Part shown: piece after piece, positions 33,517-41,700 of the stretch | How positions within the stretch are numbered: the first letter of the stretch is position 1 | Layout: the number at the start of each line of letters is the position of its first letter | Assembly: GCA_900470805.1 (NCBI GenBank) | Contig: UCCA01000023.1 | Span: forward strand, 344,727-408,726 | Reading direction: 5' to 3' | Origin: Hyphomicrobiales bacterium | GTDB lineage: Bacteria; Pseudomonadota; Alphaproteobacteria; Rhizobiales; Rhizobiaceae | DNA length: 64,000 bases | The notes under the pieces: model-generated | Seen by the model: only the letters and a program-made list of their open reading frames with translations | Database searches by the model: none | What the model was told of the DNA's origin: nothing | Position numbers and translations under genes: made by a program

Positions 33517-35163
33517 TCAATCGGTTGTCTTGACGAGGAAGCGCGTGCGCTCTTCCTCCGTCACGACAGGTTTCAGACGCTCCTCCTCATCGCTGACGAC
33601 CGGGATCGCCGCGATCAGCGCGCGGGTGTAAGGGTGTTTCGGCTCGGCGAAGACTTCCGGGGTAGCCCCCTCCTCGATGATTTCGCCGCGCAGCATGATG
33701 GCGATGCGCGAGCAAAAATTGCGCATCAGCGACAGGTCGTGGGAAATCATCAGATAGGTGAGGCCAAGCTCTTCACGTAGCTGGAGAAGCAGCTCGATCA
33801 CCGTCTTCTGCACCGATACATCGAGTGCGGCGGTCGGTTCATCGAGGATCAGGATCTTGGGTTCGGCCGCCAGCGCACGGGCAATCGCCACACGCTGCTT
33901 CTGGCCGCCGGAAAGTTCGTGCGGATATTTGCCGAGATAGGATTGCGGCAACCGCACGAGGCCCATCAGCTCGTTCATGCGCGCCTCGCGAGCGGCGCCG
34001 TCGAGACCGATCGATTTCAGCGGCAGGCTGAGCGTCTGCTTGACCGTGCGTTTCGGGTTCAGCGAGGTGCCGGGGTTCTGGTAGACGATCTGCGTCAGGC
34101 GCTTGCCCTTGGCCGGCGCCGGTGCATCGATCGACACGCTTCCGGTGGTCGGGTCGATGAGATCCATGATGATGCGGGCAACCGTGGTCTTGCCCGAACC
34201 ACTTTCACCGGCAAGACCCAAAACCTCGCCTTCACGCAGCGTCAGATTGACGTCGCGCACCGCGTGGTAGCCGGGACGGCGGCCATAAATCTTGTTGAGG
34301 CCATCGACGTTGACGATCGGCGGGCGTTCGCTGCTTTTCTGGTCGATGACGCGCGGACCATAAAGTGGCGGCACCGCATCGAGCAGCGAGATCGTATAGG
34401 GCTGCTTCGGCGCCGACAGGATTTCGGCACAGGGGCCCGTCTCGACGATATCGCCGTGGTGCATGACCACGACCCGGTCGGCGACCTTGCGGACGACGCC
34501 GAGATTGTGGGTGATCATCAGGAGAGCCATGTTCTCTTCGACAACCAGCTGGTTGATGAGGTTGAGGATCTCGTCCTGTGTGGTGACGTCCAGCGCGGTG
34601 CCCGGCTCGTCGGCAATCAGAAGTTTTGGCTGGTGCAGCAACGCCAGGCCAATCAGCACGCGTTGACGCATGCCGCCAGACAGTTCCGACGGATAGGCGT
34701 TCATGACGCGGTCAGTATCGGCCAGCTGCACGCGGCGCAAAACGGCGGCGATGCGGGTGCGGCGCTCCGAGCGAGACGACGACTTGCCGGCGCGCTTGTC
34801 GGCAAAACGCATGACGTCATCGAGATGGGTGCCGATCTTGAAGACCGGATTGAACGAGGACAGCGGGTCCTGCATGATCAGCGAGAAGGCACTGCCCTTC
34901 ATGCTTTCGCGTTCGCCGCGCGGCATTTCGAAGACATTGCGGCCACCGAAGGAAATGGCGCCGGACTGGACGGAGGCATTTTTCGGCAGCGTGCCGATGA
35001 TCGCCTTGGCCGTCACCGATTTGCCGGAACCGGTTTCGCCGATCAGAGCCACGCGTTCGCCAGCAGACACGCTGAACGAGACATCGTTGAGGACTTGGCG
35101 CGTGCGGCCGTAGGTGGTGAACGAGACCGTGAGGTTCTCGACATTCAGAAGGGTCGCGCTCAT
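33517..35163 (-). CDS. Fused double ABC ATPase of a peptide-type importer
   Basis: This 548-residue protein joins both ATPase subunits (DppD-like then DppF-like) in one chain. The first half has Walker A GETGSGKSVTAKAI, signature ELSGGMRQRV and Walker B LLIADEPGTALDV. The second half, from about residue 275, has GESGSGKTTVARI, signature ELSGGQKQRVAIARAL and ILILDEPTAALDVS. Each half ends in the oligopeptide-type extension with the HPYTRALIAAIP pattern. It energises the two permeases encoded just downstream in the window and upstream in the transcript. The second ABC system here uses separate ATPase genes. Confidence 0.95.
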   Translation of the reverse strand: MSATLLNVENLTVSFTTYGRTRQVLNDVSFSVSAGERVALIGETGSGKSVTAKAIIGTLPKNASVQSGAISFGGRNVFEMPRGERESMKGSAFSLIMQDPLSSFNPVFKIGTHLDDVMRFADKRAGKSSSRSERRTRIAAVLRRVQLADTDRVMNAYPSELSGGMRQRVLIGLALLHQPKLLIADEPGTALDVTTQDEILNLINQLVVEENMALLMITHNLGVVRKVADRVVVMHHGDIVETGPCAEILSAPKQPYTISLLDAVPPLYGPRVIDQKSSERPPIVNVDGLNKIYGRRPGYHAVRDVNLTLREGEVLGLAGESGSGKTTVARIIMDLIDPTTGSVSIDAPAPAKGKRLTQIVYQNPGTSLNPKRTVKQTLSLPLKSIGLDGAAREARMNELMGLVRLPQSYLGKYPHELSGGQKQRVAIARALAAEPKILILDEPTAALDVSVQKTVIELLLQLREELGLTYLMISHDLSLMRNFCSRIAIMLRGEIIEEGATPEVFAEPKHPYTRALIAAIPVVSDEEERLKPVVTEEERTRFLVKTTD

Positions 35164-35166
35164 CGC

Positions 35167-36048
35167 TCAGTTCTCCACATCGAACATGTCGCGCAGGCCA
35201 TCACCCAGCAGGTTGAAACCGAGGGTCACGTAGAAGACGGCTGCTCCGGGGCACAGCACTTCCCACCAGAAATCCGGCATGAACTGACGGCTATCGGCAA
35301 CCATCGAGCCGAGGTCCGGCGTCGGCGGCTTGACTCCGAAACCGAGGAAACTGAGCGTTGCGCCGAAGAGGATGACGAAGGCCGCATCGAGCGTCGTCTT
35401 CACCGAAATGACCGGCACGCAATTGGGCAGGATTTCCCGGAAGAGGATGTGCATCGGGCCTGCACCGGCAAGACGGGCTGCCTCGATATAGTCTTCCGAG
35501 GCGATCTGCTTGGAGACGGCATAGATGAGGCGCGCATGCCAGGTCCACCACAGAAGGGTGATGGCAATCATCGCATTCGTCAGCGTCGGCTCCAGCAGGT
35601 TGGAGACGGCAAGCGCCATGACGAGCGGCGGCATGGCCAGCATGACGTTGGTCAGGCCACTGATGACCTTTTCCGTCCAGCCGCCGAAATAACCGGCCAT
35701 CAGGCCGAGCACCGCGCCCACCGGCACCGAGATTCCCAGCACGCCGACCACCAGAAGAAGCGAGATGCGCAGACCGAAGATCGTACGCGAGAAGATATCG
35801 CGGCCGGCCTTGTCGGTGCCGAACCAATGCGCGGCATCCGGCGGCAGATGGCGGGCACGAAAATCCACGACCGCGCCGACATGTTTTGGATAGGGCGTCA
35901 GCAGCGGCGCAAAGATGGCGAGAAAGATAACGGAAAAGATGATCAGCACGCCAATCACGGCCGACGGATTGCGGCTGAACCGGTACCACATCATGTAACC
36001 GGCGCTGAGGCCCCGATCGCTGGCATCGAGCATCTTGATATCGGCCAT
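35167..36048 (-). CDS. Peptide-type ABC permease, DppC-like
   Basis: This 293-residue inner-membrane protein has about six helices. The N-terminal OppC-type segment comes first (FSRNPSAVIGVLIIFSVIFL). The periplasmic loop has HWFGTDKAGRDIFSRTIFG, diagnostic of DppC/OppC. The ATPase-contacting EAA loop is near YIEAARLAGAGPMHILFREI. It follows the DppB-like gene with a one-base overlap and precedes the fused ATPase by three bases. Confidence 0.95.
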   Translation of the reverse strand: MADIKMLDASDRGLSAGYMMWYRFSRNPSAVIGVLIIFSVIFLAIFAPLLTPYPKHVGAVVDFRARHLPPDAAHWFGTDKAGRDIFSRTIFGLRISLLLVVGVLGISVPVGAVLGLMAGYFGGWTEKVISGLTNVMLAMPPLVMALAVSNLLEPTLTNAMIAITLLWWTWHARLIYAVSKQIASEDYIEAARLAGAGPMHILFREILPNCVPVISVKTTLDAAFVILFGATLSFLGFGVKPPTPDLGSMVADSRQFMPDFWWEVLCPGAAVFYVTLGFNLLGDGLRDMFDVEN

Positions 36049-37076
36049 CAGCGGGCCTCCTTGCGACGAAGGCGCGGGTCGATCATCGTGATGAGAACAT
36101 CGACAATCAGGTTCGCGACGATGAAGAACAGGCCGGCGACGAGTACCACGGCGGTGACGGCATTGAGATCCTTCTGGAGGATCGACTGGAGGCCATAGGA
36201 GGCAAAACCGCCCCAGGCGAACACCATTTCGATCACGAAGGCGTTGCCGATCAACGAGGCGAATTCCAGCCCCATGATGGTGAGCGGCGCAATCGACGAC
36301 AGTTTCAGCAGATATTTGAAGATGATGACGCGCTCCGGCACGCCAAAGCTTTTCAGCGTCAGCACATGGTCCTTGCGCTGGTTCTCGATCATTGCCGAGC
36401 GGGTGATGCGGGTGATCTGGCCGATACCGGCCATGGACAGCGCGAAGGCGGGCAAGGCCAGATGCTGAAGCGCATTCAGCGACACGTCAGGGCGGCCCAT
36501 CAGTAGGCCATCCAGGATCAGCAGGCCGGTCGGGCCGCCGGTCCAGCCGAGATCGTGATCGAGCCTGCCGATGATCGGCCAGCCGGAGAGGAAGCGGGCG
36601 GCAATGAGCTGGAGCGTAATGGCGAACAGAAAGCTTGGAATGGTGACGCCGGTCAGTGACAACAGGCGACCGGCGTGATCTATGGCACGGTCACGATAAT
36701 GCGCCATGATGACGCCGAGCGGGATTGCCACGATGAACATGAAGATCACCGAGACCAGAACCAGTTCCAGCGTCGCTGGCACGGTCTCGCCAAGATCGGT
36801 CGTGACGGGACGCTGCGACACCAGCGACATGCCGAGATCGCCGCGCAGCGCCTTGCCGATATAATCGACATACTGGATCACCAGCGGCTGATCGAGCCCC
36901 ATCTGCTGGCGCAGTGCCTCGACCTGTTCGACGGTCGCGGCCGGGCCAAGCGCCATGCGGGCGGGATCGCCGGGCACCACGCGCGCCAGCAAAAAGATCA
37001 TGATCGATAGGGCAATCATCACCAGCAGGAACGTACCCAGTCTGGTGAGAATGGCGATCAACGGATGTTGCTGCAT
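36048..37076 (-). CDS. Peptide-type ABC permease, DppB-like
   Basis: This is the first gene of the leftward operon: 342 residues with an N-terminal anchor helix (LIAILTRLGTFLLVMIALSI), the DppB hallmark VVPGDPARMALG, and a C-terminal half of five to six helices with the EAA loop LKSFGVPERVIIFKYLL. GAGGA lies about 11 bases before the ATG. A 232-base divergent region separates it from the LuxR-type regulator, so that regulator probably controls the operon from there. The first-gene position of DppB with the binding protein far downstream is unusual. Confidence 0.95.
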   Translation of the reverse strand: MQQHPLIAILTRLGTFLLVMIALSIMIFLLARVVPGDPARMALGPAATVEQVEALRQQMGLDQPLVIQYVDYIGKALRGDLGMSLVSQRPVTTDLGETVPATLELVLVSVIFMFIVAIPLGVIMAHYRDRAIDHAGRLLSLTGVTIPSFLFAITLQLIAARFLSGWPIIGRLDHDLGWTGGPTGLLILDGLLMGRPDVSLNALQHLALPAFALSMAGIGQITRITRSAMIENQRKDHVLTLKSFGVPERVIIFKYLLKLSSIAPLTIMGLEFASLIGNAFVIEMVFAWGGFASYGLQSILQKDLNAVTAVVLVAGLFFIVANLIVDVLITMIDPRLRRKEAR

Positions 37077-37308
37077 CGGCGGATTGGTCCTCGTGCATCA
37101 TGGCAGCGCCGTGCACCAGACTTGACGCACAAAGGACGCTGTAACTCTTCAAGTCGGACATTCAGCATCTGAAAGCCGTCATGACTTTCAGACGCGGGAT
37201 GTCCGGATCAAGGTTCAACATTTCGCAGCACGGCCGTGTCAGCAACGGCTCAAAGGTATAGTTTTTTGGTGTTGTGGTATAGGCTACGAGTGCATTTCGC
37301 GGTATCGC

Positions 37309-39669
37309 ATGCAGATGCCTGATTTATTGCCACGCCCGCATATTGTCCGCGCCATCGTCCGCAAAACCGCAGCGATCACCTTCCTGCGCGCACCGGCCGG
37401 CGCCGGGAAATCCGTAACTCTGCGCATGGTGGCTGAACACCTCGGCCGGCAGGTTTCCTGCGTTCACCAGCCTCGCGTGGACGACGTGCAGGATGGTATT
37501 CTGATCTGGGACGTGCCGGTCGCGGCTCGCTCGGCCCGGCTGCCGGCACAGGTGCTGGACAGTGCGCGACGCATCATCATCGCCTGCCGCCCCGAACAGC
37601 GGATCAGCGGGCTGGCGCGCCGTATCATGCATGACGGCGCCGTTGCATTTTCGGCGGAGGACCTGACGTTTACGGCGCAGGAACTTGCTCCCCTGCCCGT
37701 CTCACAACGACAGCTCCTGGTTGAGGGGTATGCGAGCTGGCCGGCCTTCCTCCCCCTCACGCAAAACCCTGACGACGACGCCTGTATCGAGTATCTGCGG
37801 GAAACTTTTCTGACCTCACTTTCCCCGGCGCAGACGGCGGACCTTTCGATCTGGCTGGAAGCGCCCTTGGCTGATACCGCCGGAGACTGGAAAGCCGCAC
37901 TTCCACCGGCCTTGACGGAAACGCCGGAACGGCACGCCCAACTGCTGCGCCTTCTTCACAGCGCCGTCCGGGAACGTTTTCAAACACTGGTGACGGGCGG
38001 CGCCGTCATCGACATCGCCTCGGCACTCGAACGGGCCGAACGGCCGCTTGCGGCAATGGATCTGCTTCTCGATCATGGTCATGAAGAGCATGCGGCACAA
38101 ATCCTCGAACGCGCCCACGGCCGCGAGCTGATCTATCGCAGCAGCGTCGAAGCGTTTCAGACCATCATCATGCGCTTCTCACAGCCCATCATGGCCACCA
38201 ACGAAACAGTTCTGTTCGCGGTGGCACGCAGCCTTCTCAAGCAAGGCGAGCTTTCCCGCGTTCGTCATCTGGTCTCGCGGCATCTGGGCCACGATTACCT
38301 CGATCCGCTGAAAGTCCTGAACCGCAATTCGCGGTTTTCGTTTGCGGCCCGTACCTTTCGCCTCAACCTGATGATCTGCGAGGATCTGACGCCAAGTGAC
38401 GCGATGATCACCCGGCTGGGCGAATTCATGGCGGACTATCCGCTTGGCGACTATGGCAAATGGTCGGGCTATTATAACGCCATCCTCGAATTCGAAATTC
38501 GCCGCCGCAATTTTCGCGAGGCGGAAGCCGCCGCTGCCCGCGCGCTCGTTTACCTGCGCAAACCCGGCGGCCAGCCGCTTCTGGAATTCTTCATCCACCT
38601 GCACCAGATCGTGCTGCGGCTCATGAGCGGTGATGCGCTGCTGGCGCGGCGGGCAGCAAAAGACGCGCGTGAGCGGCTGGAGGCGGTGCCACATGAGGCC
38701 GTGCAGGAGTTCCGGATGCTGCGGCTGGCGGAAGCCTGCCTTTCCTACGAATCCGGTCGTCCGCGCGAGCTTCTGGAATTCGTGCAGAGCGATTTCGAGG
38801 CTTTTGCCGCCGCCGAAATCTGGCCGAGCCTGATGCAGTTTGCGCTGCATTATGCCTCGCAGGTGCTGGGCGATCATTTTGCCATGACGATCCGGCCCGG
38901 TTTTCTCGACGGTTTGTGGATCCATCTGTCCGAGGGCCTGCAGTTTCACGCGATGATGGAGATCCGCACCGCCATCGCTTATCAGAACGCCAATCGCTGG
39001 ACCGATGCCGCAGCCACCCTGACCGCCGTGCGCATGCCGATCGGCCGCAACTGGGTGGACAGCGCCACCGACGAACTGACCCGTCTCTCGCGGCGCGACG
39101 AGATCGCCTATGCGATGGCATGGCTGCGCGACGCCGTGCATATCGCCACGCCCCGCGCCTACCTGCCCCGCCAGATCGATGCGCTGATCGCCAACCTGAG
39201 AGTGACCAATCGCGAGAAGGTGGCACTCCAGTTGTGGCAAAGCTTTGTATCGCACCAGCGGCGCGATAATGCGGCAGCCCGCACACAGTTGCTGTCTGCG
39301 CTGGAAACGGCGACGAGACTTGGATGCAACGGGGTCCTGTCGGAAGAACGGCTCTTTCTGTCACCGCTTCTGAACAACCAGCGCATCCGCAGCTTTATCG
39401 AAACCTCGTCCGATGTGCGCATGGCGTTGTCGATCTTTGCCTCATCGGTCAACTCACCACATGCCCGCGCCCTTCACGGCGGTTTGTCACAGCGCGAGGC
39501 GCAGATGTTACAACTGGTTGCTACCGGCATGCCGAACAAGAAGATCGCTCATACGCTTAATATTTCCGAGGTGACCGTGAAATTCCATGTCGGCAATCTG
39601 TTTCGCAAGCTCGGCTGCTCGCGGCGAGCTGAAGCGATCAGGGCCGCCAAGGCGCTTGGCTGGATATGA
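37309..39669 (+). CDS. MalT-like LuxR-family transcriptional regulator
   Basis: The 786-residue regulator has an N-terminal P-loop (RAPAGAGKSVTLR, residues 27-39), a long helical central region of TPR-like repeats rich in Ala, Arg and Leu, and a C-terminal LuxR-type DNA-binding domain (LSQREAQMLQLVATGMPNKK then ISEVTVKFHVGNLFRKLGCS). This is the architecture of LAL/MalT ATP-dependent activators, though the ATPase part looks reduced. It is divergent from the ABC/HyuA/DUF917 operon and is its likely activator, with the TPR region sensing the inducer. The start has only a weak ribosome site. Confidence 0.88.
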   Translation: MQMPDLLPRPHIVRAIVRKTAAITFLRAPAGAGKSVTLRMVAEHLGRQVSCVHQPRVDDVQDGILIWDVPVAARSARLPAQVLDSARRIIIACRPEQRISGLARRIMHDGAVAFSAEDLTFTAQELAPLPVSQRQLLVEGYASWPAFLPLTQNPDDDACIEYLRETFLTSLSPAQTADLSIWLEAPLADTAGDWKAALPPALTETPERHAQLLRLLHSAVRERFQTLVTGGAVIDIASALERAERPLAAMDLLLDHGHEEHAAQILERAHGRELIYRSSVEAFQTIIMRFSQPIMATNETVLFAVARSLLKQGELSRVRHLVSRHLGHDYLDPLKVLNRNSRFSFAARTFRLNLMICEDLTPSDAMITRLGEFMADYPLGDYGKWSGYYNAILEFEIRRRNFREAEAAAARALVYLRKPGGQPLLEFFIHLHQIVLRLMSGDALLARRAAKDARERLEAVPHEAVQEFRMLRLAEACLSYESGRPRELLEFVQSDFEAFAAAEIWPSLMQFALHYASQVLGDHFAMTIRPGFLDGLWIHLSEGLQFHAMMEIRTAIAYQNANRWTDAAATLTAVRMPIGRNWVDSATDELTRLSRRDEIAYAMAWLRDAVHIATPRAYLPRQIDALIANLRVTNREKVALQLWQSFVSHQRRDNAAARTQLLSALETATRLGCNGVLSEERLFLSPLLNNQRIRSFIETSSDVRMALSIFASSVNSPHARALHGGLSQREAQMLQLVATGMPNKKIAHTLNISEVTVKFHVGNLFRKLGCSRRAEAIRAAKALGWI

Positions 39670-39856
39670 TGGTATTGGCCATTGCTGCCCCTTCGATCTT
39701 GAGGGACAATCGCTAGGTTAGATCTTGGCGGCTGCCTTCGATATCGCCGTTCTGTTCCATGGCGTCGGAATACCCTGAGGCTGGCAGTAGCTTTTCAAGC
39801 GGCGGCGATCTAAGGCTTTTGTTGCATAGCCGCCTGACGCCACTGAGAAGATTTTC

Positions 39857-40528
39857 ATGAAAGCTCGTAACGCCTTCCACATTGCGGATGTCCTTCGAGA
39901 CAAGATTGTGTCTCTAGAGCTCAGACCGGGCACCGTCCTGACACGATCCGAACTGAAGTTGCAATTCAATACGAGCTCCACCCCGATCCGCGATGGCCTG
40001 ATCATTTTGGAAGAAGAGCATCTGGTGGAAATCTACCCGCAGCACATGACGCGCGTTTCCCTGATCGACATAAACGCCGCCAGGCTTGGCCAGTTTCACC
40101 GAATGGCACTTGAGATCGAGGTTGTAAGGAGATTGGCGAAATTCTGCCCTCCAGACCGTCTCGATCAAATTCGCGCCAATATCGAATTTCAGAAGGCGCT
40201 GCTGTCAATCAGGCAAATGGACAAGCTCAGCATTGCGGATGCCGAATTTCACTATCTGCTCTTCCAGGCGGTAGGTGTTGAAGACCTGTGGTCACTCGTC
40301 CGCAAGCAAAGCGGCCACATGGATCGATTGCGCAACCTCAATCTTCCATTGAAAGGAAAAGCCGAGCAGGTTGTGGCAGAACACACGGATATTGTTGAAG
40401 CCATCGCCGCGGGTGACGTCTCGACCGCCGAACGAGTGGTCCGCATCCATCTCTCGCACACCATTGATCTCGCGCCGACTCTGGCGGCACGCCACCCCGA
40501 CTATTTCCAACCACCACTGACGGCCTGA
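39857..40528 (+). CDS. GntR-family regulator, FCD subgroup
   Basis: The 223-residue protein has an N-terminal winged helix (IADVLRDKIVSLELRPGTVL, then FNTSSTPIRDGLIILEEEHL). The C-terminal FCD domain has ADAEFHYLLFQA and VVAEHTDIVEAIAAGD carrying the metal-binding Asp/His residues. FCD regulators respond to small carboxylates such as gluconate, glucuronate or pyruvate. It lies 400 bases ahead of the FAD dehydrogenase operon in the same direction and may regulate it. A hairpin at 40544-40571 follows its stop. Confidence 0.88.
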   Translation: MKARNAFHIADVLRDKIVSLELRPGTVLTRSELKLQFNTSSTPIRDGLIILEEEHLVEIYPQHMTRVSLIDINAARLGQFHRMALEIEVVRRLAKFCPPDRLDQIRANIEFQKALLSIRQMDKLSIADAEFHYLLFQAVGVEDLWSLVRKQSGHMDRLRNLNLPLKGKAEQVVAEHTDIVEAIAAGDVSTAERVVRIHLSHTIDLAPTLAARHPDYFQPPLTA

Positions 40529-40927
40529 TCGAATTTTCTCTGCTGCGTCGCAACATTTTTGTTGCGGCGCATGACAAAAGGTCGCATATCACTGATGCAT
40601 TAGCGCCCAAGCGTATTTGCGGTTGGCCACGAGCCCCTTTGAAACGCTGGCCAATTATTCGCCACCCGTGTTGAAAACAGCCCTCCAGGGCGTGATCAAC
40701 ATTCTCGACGCAGACACGCATGAACTCGAATTTCCATATTCATAGGGTATCGGCTGGCCTGCTAGGTCATAGTGTCCGATGTCCCACCGACATCCCGGCT
40801 GGGCCATGCTTCGTGCACACCCGCCGCGGAATGTCCGCAGCACCGCTCCCACAACAGTCCAAATTCCCCGCATCGCTTCAGAGCGATCGGTTTCCCGATG
40901 CCCAACAGGCACATTGAAAGGTGCTCA
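40529..40927. other. Gap between the FCD regulator and the dehydrogenase operon
   Basis: The roughly 400 bases contain the hairpin at 40544-40571 and presumably the promoter of the dehydrogenase operon. The open frame that runs into the small subunit has no support upstream of the ATG at 40928. No coding remnant is recognised. Confidence 0.4.
40544..40571 (+). terminator. Hairpin after the FCD regulator
   Basis: An eleven-pair stem (TGCGTCGCAAC with GTTGCGGCGCA, one G-T pair, six-base loop of mostly T) lies 16 bases after the regulator stop. There is no T run after the stem, so it may act as a weak or factor-dependent terminator. Confidence 0.5.
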
Positions 40928-41674
40928 ATGACTGACCAACATGAATCTCTCGTCAAGCGCAGAGGCTTTCTGCTAGGTACCGCGGCGATTGGCGCCCTTG
41001 CCGTCGCGGCCGCCATTAAGTTTGGCAAGCCGTTTGAGGCAATCGCCGCCTCCGACATCCTGCGGCAGGCCGTTCCCGACCTTGCGGACTACAAGCCATC
41101 CTTCTTCACTGAGGGCGAATTCCGCACCTTAAGCGCCATGGTTGACCGCTTCATCCCTGGAGATGAGGAGGGCCCCGGTGCGCTGGAAACCAATGTGCCG
41201 ATCTTCATCGATCTTCAGGTCAGCGGCGACTACGGCCATGAAATCTATCTGGAAGGGCCGTTCGTGAAGAATCCGAGCCCGTTGATGGGCTACCAGCTGC
41301 CTTACCTGCCCGCCGAAATCTATCGGAAGGGCCTGACCATTGTGTCGGCCGAAGTGAAAAAAGCCTACGGCAAGGATTTTGCCGATCTTGCAGATGCCGA
41401 GAAGGACGAATTCCTGACCGCCTGCGAGAAAGGCAAGGTTGATTTCGCCGCCCATGGCGAAGAGTACCTGACATCCAGCGGATTCTTCGGCCAAGTTCTT
41501 GGCGATGCGAAAAACGGCTACCTGGCCGATCCCATGTATGGCGGCAACAAGGGCATGGGGGCTTGGGCCATGATCGGCTACCCCGGAGCCCGAGCCAGTT
41601 TCCGCGAATGGGTGAAACAGCACAACGTCCCTTACCCGTTAGGCCCCGTCAGCGTCATGGGCGCCCGCGCCTGA
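40928..41674 (+). CDS. FAD dehydrogenase small (gamma, Tat hitch-hiker) subunit
   Basis: The 248-residue protein has a twin-arginine signal (KRRGFLLGTAAIGALAVAAA) and then the gluconate 2-dehydrogenase subunit 3 fold (FFTEGEFRTLSAMVDRFIPG). In FAD-dependent glucose, sorbitol and gluconate dehydrogenases this subunit carries the catalytic flavoprotein through the Tat system. The gene order here, small subunit then flavoprotein then cytochrome c, is the gamma-alpha-beta order of that complex. The start at 40928 follows GAAAGGTG; the longer open frame upstream lacks support. Periplasmic location is inferred from the signal. Confidence 0.88.
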   Translation: MTDQHESLVKRRGFLLGTAAIGALAVAAAIKFGKPFEAIAASDILRQAVPDLADYKPSFFTEGEFRTLSAMVDRFIPGDEEGPGALETNVPIFIDLQVSGDYGHEIYLEGPFVKNPSPLMGYQLPYLPAEIYRKGLTIVSAEVKKAYGKDFADLADAEKDEFLTACEKGKVDFAAHGEEYLTSSGFFGQVLGDAKNGYLADPMYGGNKGMGAWAMIGYPGARASFREWVKQHNVPYPLGPVSVMGARA

Positions 41675-41700
41675 CCCAGGCGACATCCAGGAGATTTCAA

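Noticed and set aside
31840..33780. A 646-codon open frame on the plus strand
   Set aside because: It is antisense to hyuA copy 2 and part of DUF917, with the same composition problem and no ribosome site.
33919..36198. A 759-codon open frame on the plus strand
   Set aside because: It is antisense to the ABC ATPase and permease genes, which have complete family motifs. Its translation is His/Arg/Asp-rich with no motifs. Codon bias on the real strand creates it.
39790..39850. A stretch with GGCTTTTGTTGCATAGC resembling insertion-sequence ends, and a minus-strand frame with a basic end
   Set aside because: No matching second end, target duplication or transposase motif is visible. The resemblance to known IS termini is short and from memory.
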